Positions 55,082-64,000 of a stretch of DNA of 64,000 nt are shown here, piece after piece. The first letter of the stretch is position 1. Each line of letters starts with the position of its first letter. The translations under genes were made by a program, and so were the position numbers. The notes under the pieces are model-generated. The model saw only the letters and a program-made list of their open reading frames with translations. It searched no databases and was not told the DNA's origin. The stretch is from the NCBI GenBank assembly GCA_004764695.1, contig SMSO01000014.1:6252029-6316028 (forward strand). The letters run 5' to 3'. Origin of the DNA: Schizochytrium sp. TIO01 (lineage: Eukaryota; Sar; Bigyra; Thraustochytrida; Thraustochytriidae).

Positions 55082-57350
55082 AAAAGCGAGCAAGAAGTTC
55101 TGTATTTGCGAGTGAACTTATCTGAGCTCGCACGTGCCGTTCTCTCTTCTCTTTTTATATTTATATTTATGTTAACTTTAAAATAAAAACTAAAAAGCTT
55201 TTTTCCTGGGAAAACAAAACAAGGTATAAAAGAGGGAACGATGGGACAACGGCGCACGCCGATTGCAAGGTCAAGCTATCGATCGAGCGGCGTTCACTTG
55301 AGTTTTATTTTTCTTGGATTCTGGCCGACCTTCACGAGCTTCCAGCCTCGAGCAGCCAGATATGTTTGAGCCGTCATTCCAATTTCAGAGAGATAAGCAA
55401 ATCTTGGCTAAAAAAGAATACGCTTAAAGTAAAAGCCATCCTCATCGACACTTGAAGGCTAGCACTTAATAGCGTCTACTAGGCCCAGGATGCATATTTT
55501 ACTGCATTGAGACTTAAAAAAAGAAGCACACTTACAATTTTAAAAACGCTTTTGTCACAACAATAGGAACCTCTAACCAGTGGTGGACTAATAAGGGAAA
55601 CGGTGCTGTTGATGAAAGAGAGCTTTCTCATGCCACCTCGAAGAAGAAGCACTTTTGAGGGCACTCACGTAAAGCGATCGTCTTGGTTGCGCTAGAATAA
55701 GTCCACCCACGTACAAGATAAACGGCATATTTCGATGTTTATAGAGGGTTGATTGATCCTCGTGGTTGATACTCGAATAAGGGCCGCAGACGACCCCATT
55801 TATGATACACTTTGCAATCTTTGAACTTGAAGAGAAATAAAACTAAACTAAACAAAAAAAAATTAAAACACACTTTCTCGAACTTGAGAAAACCCAACGA
55901 GAAGCAATAATTATACTTTGAGCAACTAACTGTTCAAAGCAACAGTCGAAGTAGTTTTAAGTCCATCACAGTTTCAACCTCAATCTGCTCAGGGCTCCTA
56001 TTTGCTGCCCCTCAAGCCCTCGTATTATTAACCGACGATTTTGAGAAACCACAGAGTATGAAGCTTGACGCTTGAAGCTTGTATATATATTAATAATAAC
56101 GTACAAAATAATAAGCCACTGGCATAAAGCAACCAATCAGCAATGTTTTACTGTCGTAGAGCTTGTTATGCATAACCTTCTTCTTGTGAATAATCCCCCC
56201 GGAGCTTCTAGGCAGGCACCGCCAGGCTGCAGTGTCTTTGGCTCCACCATGGGTAGCACCAGTCTTCAAAGTTCCTCCTTACTAATCGGACCCCATGATT
56301 TCTGATCATTCCGCAGCCTCAGCGAACGAGGGAAGGAACTTCAATCCCATTTCTAAAAAAGAGAAACCTTTTCACGGTGAAACCTCTGTTCGCTCACTTG
56401 GCCAATAGCCTATCCACTTACGCAAAATCCAAGGCGAGCCCCTATGTAAATAAATTTATACGCAGGGTTTCGAAATCGCAAAGCTCTCCGTCGTGCGGCA
56501 GTGCATAACTAGAACATCATCACACGAGGTCTTTGAATTCCCCTTTAAAAAGCACCAGAGATGCAGAGCCTGAGTCCCTAAACGCACCCTACTAGTATTG
56601 TATAGGTAGCCGCACGCGCCGGCCGTTCTCTATTGCTGTGTTTTAGTGGTTACGAGGAGTTTTTTTTTTTTTTTTATTTCATTTGAAAAAGGTTTTAGTT
56701 AAAAAAAATAAAAATAAAAGAGGTTATAGTTATAGAGTACTAGGCCGGCTTAGGAAAAGGCTAACGATGTAGTTTATGAAACATACCCGAAAGAATGGTG
56801 AGTAGCGAATTACAATTACACCCAGAAAGTTGGCGGGCGACGAACGAATCTGCGTCACTGGACTAGCTAGCTAGCCAGCTAGCTATAGCTGTAGCTCGGT
56901 GATCATCGTTGGAGCCCACCACGCTGACTTTACGTGCACATTGACTGCTTCTGCTGTCATTGCTCAAGTCTTCGTCTGCCCACCGCCACTGGCGCGGCGA
57001 CGCCCTCGCTTCAGCGCCATCTCTGTTGTGAGTATTTTCAATGGCCAGTCTTATTAGTATTCTTCTTAATTTAATTTAAATTCATCTTTAAAGTTAAAAC
57101 ATTAAAGACTAAAAGGTAAAATGTAATGAAACAATGAAAAGTATGTCAAATCTAAAGCTTTCCTGCAGAAAATCCTTTCATTGATTTCTGGTAAGTAATT
57201 AGGTTTCTAGTTCCAGTGAAGAGCAGATATAAAGGGACCCCAAAGCTCTGCATAAAACAAGACAAAGGGTGCTCGCAGCGCGTGGAGTCATTGATGCCGA
57301 ATGCTTGAGGTGGTGTGTGCTTAGCATCCTGTGCCATATTCGTTGATTCA

Positions 57351-57390
57351 TGATTCATGCTAGGCACTCATGATTCATGCTAGGCACTCA
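57351..57390. repeat. Perfect 20-base tandem duplication
   Basis: The unit TGATTCATGCTAGGCACTCA occurs twice in direct succession. Confidence 0.95.
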
Positions 57391-58540
57391 TGCCAACATT
57401 CGACCTGGTGTGCACGATGAACGATGGAAAGATCATGGGCTGTTTCTGTTTGAGAGAGAGCTGCCAGGGGTTTGGAATGGAACAGTTTGGCGGAAGCAGA
57501 ATTGCAGAAACTGCGGCTCGATTTTATGACGGATGTATGCTCAGCAGAACGTAGATCTTGGGCTTGTGCCACTCTGACGGTGTGCTAATTACCTTGCACT
57601 GTTGTAAACAGTAGCAGTTGAAGCGAGGGAGGAGAAACACTGAGAACCTGAAGAGCCTGTCCGGAAGGGCTCCTCGAGTTGCGCAATTTGCGCGGCCCTC
57701 GCATTGTCCGTAACGTATTCTCGCAAGGAAGGACTTCAGCAAAATGACGATTCTTTATTATTATTAATTTTGAAAATTAATGAAATGCTTTAATTGTTAA
57801 CCTTATACATAACTACTACTAGTGCTGTTCCATTACGAAAATACGATTAATCAATCAGCAGGTTCTAAACATAAGTACTAAAATTGCTCAATACCGTAAC
57901 TAGTTTAAAATGATCTATAGTACTTGACTTTAAAAGACATTGTGAAGGCATTTGCAGTGTTTCTACAGGCACAACGAGAACCAAAAATCTTGATGCTCGT
58001 GACTGCTCGGAGAGTGACAGGATGATCGTGATGATGATCATCTTCAGGAAACTCGACTTGGACCAGAAATTGCCAAGCTGCGCACGCCCAGTTTAGCGCC
58101 TTGAAGTTCCACAGCGAGCGAGGGAAATGCCCCACTCTCTATGATTCCTATGGCGGTTCATAATATGCCGTCTAATAACTTGCGAGGTTCCAGTTCTTTG
58201 ATAATTCGTAGCAACGCGGTTCGCTCTCGTTCATTTCATTCTATTATTAAGAATATGGGAGTTTGCACTGCAACGAGCTTGGGTGCTAAACTTCCATGCA
58301 GGCACGAGCCAAAAGTATATCCGTTCAGGTAAAAGCAGCTCACTCAGTTGCCAGAGTTGTGCAAGTTTGCAATCTTCAGAACACTGACAGTGATTTCGCA
58401 TTGGCTTTTAGTGCTAGATTCATGTCATTTAGAGAGGAAGAAGAGCGAGGAAATTACTTAATGCGTGATGTTATAATAGATCCCTCATCTATGCTAATCG
58501 AGAAAAGACGATTGTGGAATATGAGACTTCGGCATTATTG

Positions 58541-58560
58541 TGGCTGGTCATGACCAGCCA
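58541..58560. repeat. Perfect 20-base palindrome
   Basis: TGGCTGGTCATGACCAGCCA equals its own reverse complement with no loop. Confidence 0.97.
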
Positions 58561-60008
58561 GCAACCTGGTGTACTTGATTATAAAAAGAAATGTGGAGAG
58601 CATGTAGCTCTTTGTAAAACTGTAAATTACCATGTTCGTATTGTATGTAGCAGAACATTTCTATTGGTCTGGAATGCATGGCCTGGCCGGGTGTCTCTTA
58701 ATGTGGCGATAAAGATGCTGAAAATTAAGAATGCTCTCACTGGCAATCAATCATGAAAATTAAGGATACGGAGGTGACCCTTTGACTTGGATATATAGTT
58801 TCCAAATTTCTATTTCCAAGTTTCATTGCGGTCTTTTCAACTTGTCCCTCGCTCGCGTTTGGAGACTACGTACACTGTCTCTTTTACGGACTCAAATCTA
58901 CCAGTTGTGAGACTCCTCACTGGTAAGTTAGAAGCAACAACATTTACTTGTAGAAGTGGTCTTTCACGCGCTTACTCTTGCGGAAGCTCTTGAGATACGC
59001 TTGATTTTTTCTGAAAAATAATGACAAGATCAACATTGTTGGCACGAGCGAAAGATAAAAGCTAGTGAATGACTTTCTTATAACAACTGGTTATAAAGAA
59101 CAGCGCAGCATAGTTGTTCTGTTATGATCACCACCTCGTAATAAGAAACACATAATGTCGACCTGTATGGCCGTCTCACTTCTTACTAGCCATACATCCA
59201 TCAGCTGCACAGACACAGAGCCAAAGTTGCCTACATAAGCCCGCATCTCTTTGGCTCCCAAGTGTTTATTTTTCTGGGTGCTAGTAGATTAACTCTTCTT
59301 GAAAACTCAAGATCCTTAATCCGCATTAGGACATATCTTCAATTATGAGATCCTTGGGTCCCAGTTTGTCTGTCATGAGATGAAAAGAAGCAAGTACGTA
59401 AGAATGAAAGAAGAGAACTTTCTTGAGTGCTTTACTAGGAGACACGAAGAGAGCTTGATCAAGATCAATGAAGATTAATTGGCTGTATGTACCAACCTAA
59501 CTCATTCACGTGCTCGCTCATTCATGAATTGGATACTTAATCCTCTAATCCGTATAGTGCTATATTTCTTAAGCCCTGATCGGAACTATTTTAGAACACG
59601 AATATTGTCTACACACAGTCATGGATGGGCTATTCCGCGTATTTGTGTTGTTGTCAATCACCTATAGACTGTGATTGCAAGTGTAAAAAAAAAAAGCAGT
59701 TCTGGTGACTCAGTTGATGTCACAGGTTATAGTGCTCCCATAAATCACGGAAAATCTGGGACTTCCTTTCTTGGTCTACAGTATAACACTATTGACCCGA
59801 CTTCATTACGTACAAGATTTTCCGAATTTATAAAGTTTGTCTTTATCGAGCGAATTTAAGGGACTTAGAGAGCCAACAAAATTGTACAGTATCGCGAATT
59901 GGTCAAAATCCAAACCTTCGCGTTAGTCACCTGTCATTATTTCAAAAGAAAACATAAGACAACCTCGACATATAAATAAAAAGATTGTATAGTCCACTGA
60001 TACCTGAC

Positions 60009-60101
60009 TACCAGAACCTGCGCTATAAAGCAACTATTCCAGCACATATTATAGACCTGGAGGTACCAGAACCCGCGCTATAAAGTAATTACTCCAGTAC
60101 A
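60009..60101. repeat. Imperfect direct repeat, period 55
   Basis: Two 38-base copies (60009-60046 and 60064-60101) share ACCAGAACC..GCGCTATAAAG with about five mismatches. Confidence 0.85.
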
Positions 60102-60548
60102 GACCTCAAGTTAAACTCGTAGTGATTAGCACTAAGTCGGTACTAACCATTACTTCAAGTCCGTATGCAATACTCAACCATCTTTTGGGGATTCTATTTC
60201 ACAGGTACGCTAGAGAACGCCAGCACCATGATTCAAAAACGCATTGAACAAAGTTTATCAGTCGGCCCAATCAGAGGCCAAGTTGGAATCGCGAAAGTTC
60301 GTCCAAAATATCGATCCAATCTTCTCTCAGTCGCCAAATCAATCAATCGGAATCCAGTAATCATAAAAATGGAAACCTGAGAGTTGATATCTATTTTGAT
60401 ACTATGAAGCATGCGCCGGTCCCTGCTCTGGTTCGGGTTCTTCAGAAGCTCGTTTGCGAAGGTTCAATAAAGCCACTTCGATCTACGCAGGCCTTGCTTT
60501 CTGCCACGCTTACGCTGTCGCGATTGCCTGGTCAATTGATCTCTCTCA

Positions 60549-61709
60549 ATGGGGAATTGTGTGGGCAGGGAGAGCCGCCGCGAAAACCAGGATGGCGCGT
60601 CTGATGCAGGATTGGCCATGATGGCGTACAATGCTGGAAATGGGACGACTCCTGAACGAGCTGAGCGGGTAGCACGGCACAGCGAGAGCGAAAGAAGCAC
60701 GTTCACAGGTTCTTGCAGATCTCAATCTACGGACGATTCTATTGTGGAGCACGATGGAATTTCACTGGGACGTGCCAGTGAAGATCTCCAGCAGAAGCGA
60801 GTGCAGCTTGCTCAGTACAATGAGCTCTTAGATAATGTCTTGAAAGCTAAGTCCAAGGCGTACCAGCGCATGGAGAAGAGAAGCGGGTACAAACTTTTGG
60901 ACAATGCTATGGCTAAGATGGTCAACCCGACATACTTTGGAGCAGCTTCATGGCCCAGCCCTCACCAAGCGCATCGATGCTTTTTACATAAGTCGCGAAA
61001 ATCAGCATTGATAATTTCGGATGGACTCAGTAATCCTTATTCGCCTCAGGAATACGCAAGGTTCATCAACAGAGATTATGGGGACGATGGCAATGAGTAC
61101 GACGGGGATGGGGAATTAGGTGATGACGATGACAATGACGATGCTGTGGTGGAGGAAGTAAAGGATAATGAAGGAAGAGTTTCGCAAAGGAGGTTCCACA
61201 AATTACAACGAGGTAATGACAGAAATATTGGCTATGGGTTTGAGGTATATGCTGAGTTTGTTGGTCACGATCAAGATGCTCTAATGTATCGATTCACTGA
61301 GGACGACTGGGTGCATACTTGGGAAGCTCTCCTGGTTGACTATATTTCACAAACCTTAGCTAGCCAAGGGTGCGAATTCCTTCCCTTGTTTCAAAGTTTG
61401 GAGGCGTGTATGTCACTTGAGATCCCAGAGCAAAGTCTACCGGTTGGAACTCCTCCAGAATTTATTAATCAGCGAGGCACCGTAGGTGTACTACTTTTTG
61501 TTTCCAGTGCTCCGGATGTTCCTAATCAAATTAAATTGCCAACAGGGAAGGCGACTCTTATTGCAATGCGAGTTCTCAATGATGGCGAGCTTCATTCTAT
61601 TCTTGTTGCACAAACTCAACAAGAAGCCACCGAAGCACGTCTCGCCCTTGCAAAGAAATTCAGTCTTGACCGAAGCTACCATCGTAACATTCTTGAATCT
61701 ATTTGTTAA
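60549..61709 (+). CDS. SUFU-domain-like protein with N-terminal dual-acylation motif
   Basis: A 386-residue ORF with ATG at 60549. The start MGNCVGRES has Gly2 for N-myristoylation and Cys4 for S-acylation, the pattern of membrane-bound Src-type kinases and CDPKs. Residues 20-80 are polar and Ser-rich; about 78-110 is a short coiled coil; about 178-200 is an acidic Asp/Gly run. The C-terminal part resembles suppressor-of-fused (SUFU) domains: ALIISDGLS (153-161), GYGFEVYAEFVG (228-239), W254 and WEALLVDYI (258-266), then IKLPTGKATLIAMRVLNDGE (328-347). SUFU domains bind partner proteins (GLI factors in animals) and occur in bacterial immunity-type proteins; no role can be assigned here. The acylation motif is direct; the domain call is by pattern. 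Confidence 0.65.
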   Translation: MGNCVGRESRRENQDGASDAGLAMMAYNAGNGTTPERAERVARHSESERSTFTGSCRSQSTDDSIVEHDGISLGRASEDLQQKRVQLAQYNELLDNVLKAKSKAYQRMEKRSGYKLLDNAMAKMVNPTYFGAASWPSPHQAHRCFLHKSRKSALIISDGLSNPYSPQEYARFINRDYGDDGNEYDGDGELGDDDDNDDAVVEEVKDNEGRVSQRRFHKLQRGNDRNIGYGFEVYAEFVGHDQDALMYRFTEDDWVHTWEALLVDYISQTLASQGCEFLPLFQSLEACMSLEIPEQSLPVGTPPEFINQRGTVGVLLFVSSAPDVPNQIKLPTGKATLIAMRVLNDGELHSILVAQTQQEATEARLALAKKFSLDRSYHRNILESIC

Positions 61710-62721
61710 AATAAAACAAAATAAAACATGTTTCCATTTTATTTTATTTTTTGTTTTTTGAGTTTATATCATCTACGCACTTTTTGCGTATGATATCCTT
61801 GCTTTCGATCGAGGAGATTAGCTCCCAGTATGGTTTAGCTTGCTTGGCATTTCAGTCTATACAACGGTCCTTATGTTTAGCTTCAGCTATTTGTTTTTTA
61901 AGTAGGAAACAAATATTAGAAACTTTTTTTCGTTTTCATTTTTTGAAATTAATTAATATTAAAGTTTATTATTTAAAATTAATTAATATATATCTATAAT
62001 AAAACATTCTGAGTTCTTTAAAGTAATTGTGCTTTCCAAACAACCAACCCTCCTGAAGCGCCTTTCATGTACGACTCGAAATGGTATTCCAAAGAGCTCG
62101 CGCAGCGGTACCCTCGCGCACCATAGAAACTCAGGATCACTTTCTCTGGTATTCTTGACCTCACTACACATACATATGCCGTCAGAGAGAAATAACCGAA
62201 CAAAACCAATCAATGAGGTCAGCAATATCTCCGCAAACAACGGATCGCACGTCGAACAGCATGGTAGCAAACGTGCATAAGCACTGCAACAAGATAAACC
62301 CGTCAATTGCTTCTGGCAAGTGTTTCTCGTGGCCCATCCGCGACTCCAAACACACGCACACACGATTGATGCACTTGCTTTCGTACAGCGGTCAAGCGAA
62401 CTTTGTAAGCCGCAGGCACATTTGCATTGCCATGCAGACAAGGCAGAGGTGGCGATGCCTCCACAACGCAATCCACAAACTCGAAACTCACAGAATCAGT
62501 CCGAGGCTGAAACCCTCCAAAGTCTTCCGTTTCCACGACTACAAACCGTGTATGTGTGGCGTCCAATGAGTAGAATTCTATGCATGGCGCCTTTGCCTGA
62601 GCGAGACGATGCGACTCGCATTTCCATCGCGGGAGTCTTCTGTGGTAGGCGGCACATCAGCACCGCTGCTGCTGCCACAGATGCGCAACGAAAGCGAGCT
62701 TAGCTTCGATCGGCTCGAGCA

Positions 62722-62753
62722 TGTCTGTGTCTGTGTCTGTGTCTGTGTCTGTG
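62722..62753. repeat. TCTGTG hexanucleotide repeat
   Basis: About five perfect units. Confidence 0.9.
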
Positions 62754-62875
62754 CCAACTCTCGATGGCGAGGTCTTCGTCAGCGCAGTGCTGACTGGCCC
62801 AACTAAGTTGCCAAACATGGCGTTCTGCCCCCTCGCAGAGCTAGCGAGCTACCCCAAGGCACTCCACGCGCAGGT

Positions 62876-62904
62876 AATCAATCAATCAATCAATCAATCA
62901 ATCA
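62876..62904. repeat. CAAT tetranucleotide repeat
   Basis: About seven units. Confidence 0.9.
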
Positions 62905-63092
62905 GCTCCTGCCTCTGCAAAGCAGAACTTGCACGTGTCTCGAGCTTTGGCCTCAGAGCTTCGCGCGTGAGTGGGAGCAAAGACCTGCAGAGTTGTATCC
63001 CAACTCCAAGCTCTGGTCCAACCTGGAGATCGGCCTCTTGTCGTTTCAGGAATGCAAGTTTCAGGCATCCAAGAGTGCAGGAGTGCAAGAGC

Positions 63093-63140
63093 GCAAGCAA
63101 GCAAGCAAGCAAGCACGCAAGCAAGCAAGCAAGCAAGCGA
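63093..63140. repeat. AAGC tetranucleotide repeat
   Basis: About eleven units with one CACG interruption. Confidence 0.9.
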
Positions 63141-63606
63141 TCTTCGCCACGCACTCCCGTCAGCAGGGATGTAATACCTCCAGAGAAGCAAGGAATTAAT
63201 TACAGATCAGATGCGAGCTCAGCCCAAACCCATGGACTGGCCTCCAGGAATGCAGCCCCGGCCTTGTGGCCTCCCTGCAACGGCTGTTGCGAGTCGCCTC
63301 GACTTATCCTCATCGACTCCGTCCAATGTTGGCGTTGACGCCATCTCTGAGCTTCGCAGGTAGGCATTTGGTTCTTTGTTTGTGTGCTTACTTATTCATG
63401 TGATGATGTATTTATTTATGCGTGGGCGTACGTAGCCATTGGAGCATCCGGGCCGCTCATCAACTCTTCCACTCTGACCGTATCCAAAACCAAATAAATA
63501 CCTCCATTCCCAACTCGAGGTTCCTGGTATGGTCTCTCCACACGGCAGACAGACCTCTGTGGCTTGAGCGATATCCTCGATTCCGCATCCACGGTCCTCC
63601 ATAGAT

Positions 63607-63676
63607 CAATACCAACATCAATATCGATATCAATGTCAATATCTATATCCATATCTATATCTATATCCATATCTGG
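63607..63676. repeat. ATATCN hexanucleotide repeat
   Basis: Degenerate 6-base units of the type ATATCT / ATATCA / ATATCC. Confidence 0.85.
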
Positions 63677-63690
63677 AGTCTAAAGTTGGA

Positions 63691-63749
63691 GTCGAAGTTG
63701 AAGCTGAAGTTGAAGTTGAAGTTGAAGTTGAGGTTGAAGTTGAAGTTGT
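63691..63749. repeat. GAAGTT hexanucleotide repeat
   Basis: About nine 6-base units with GCT and AGG variants. Confidence 0.9.
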
Positions 63750-64000
63750 GGATACAGCTTGAGGGCCTCGAGATGCACTTCCTCGAACTGTCAGCATTCA
63801 CTTCAAGAAGCCCATTCGCCCAGCCCTGCATCCGATTCTTCGTAGTCTGTTGCTCCATTGCATTGTTTATTCGTCGTTGGTTTCATCGTTTCTAATCGCT
63901 GTCGCATTACATTCATCCTATTCCTCGCTTCCTTCTTCTTCTTTCGCGCTTCTTCGATTTCTTCGCGCCTCTCCGACCAAAGCACTGACTCCTCCAATAC

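Larger units (their letters stand above)
54732..60548. other. Intergenic, 5.8 kb, no confident gene
   Basis: AT-rich. Holds an AAGC repeat (55051-55081), a 20-base tandem duplication (57351-57390), a 20-base perfect palindrome (58541-58560) and a 55-base-period direct repeat (60009-60101). Short ORFs at 57905-58135 (-) and 58296-58756 (+, two frames) look weakly protein-like but are not recognised. Confidence 0.45.
61710..64000. other. Intergenic / window end with repeats
   Basis: No confident gene. A minus-strand stretch at 62018-62566 shows protein-like segments in several frames that may be a fragmented or intron-containing gene. Microsatellites are dense from 62.7 kb on. Confidence 0.45.

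Noticed and set aside
57905-58135. 76-residue minus-strand ORF with a DDHHHDH segment
   Set aside because: Weakly protein-like but short, unrecognised and without supporting context.
62721-63338. 205-residue plus-strand ORF
   Set aside because: It is built largely from TCTGTG, CAAT and AAGC microsatellites.

Overview
This window looks like nuclear DNA of an intron-poor microbial eukaryote. Long single-exon genes sit on both strands, mitochondrial-type presequences precede biotin synthase and an organelle-type isoleucyl-tRNA synthetase, lipidation motifs (CaaX boxes, an N-myristoylation motif) are present, and microsatellites are very abundant. Crinkler-type (CRN) NTPase/nuclease modules and a large armadillo-repeat protein of the kind common in stramenopiles make a heterokont, possibly a labyrinthulomycete/thraustochytrid, my best guess. 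That assignment is inference; no marker gene such as rRNA is present.

Layout. 1-8.4 kb: 3' part of a histidine-phosphatase gene (+), a NAA50-type N-terminal acetyltransferase (-), a TMEM135-like multi-pass membrane protein with a His-rich acidic N-terminus (-), and mitochondrial biotin synthase BioB (-). 8.4-18.2 kb: almost 10 kb with no supportable gene, made of microsatellites, AT-rich inverted repeats and short GC-rich islands. 18.2-21.1 kb: a CRN-type P-loop NTPase followed in the same frame by a restriction-endonuclease-like nuclease, separated by one in-frame TAG and preceded by a coiled-coil start in another frame; it is probably a decayed or recoded gene. 23.6-28.7 kb: an isoleucyl-tRNA synthetase (+) with one apparent frameshift, facing a cystathionine gamma-synthase/lyase-like PLP enzyme (-). 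31.9-39.3 kb: a giant ARM-repeat protein (+), an SP-family MFS transporter (+) and a coiled-coil protein of unknown function (+). 41.8-44.5 kb: a kinase-like protein with a CRN/FunK1-type module and a missing catalytic Asp (+). 47.2-54.7 kb: a nardilysin-like M16 metalloprotease ending in a CaaX box (+), a coiled-coil unknown (-) and an alpha-carbonic anhydrase also ending in a CaaX box (-). 60.5-61.7 kb: a SUFU-domain-like protein starting with a dual-acylation MGNC motif (+). 61.7-64 kb: microsatellites and no confident gene.

The genes do not form one pathway. They mix housekeeping (protein N-acetylation, biotin, organelle translation, sulfur amino acids) with two effector/selfish-type genes. 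The most striking theme is that three of the last four genes carry membrane-lipidation signals on families that usually lack them. Two likely coding lesions (IleRS, CRN) and the repeat-rich deserts are the other points worth rechecking.
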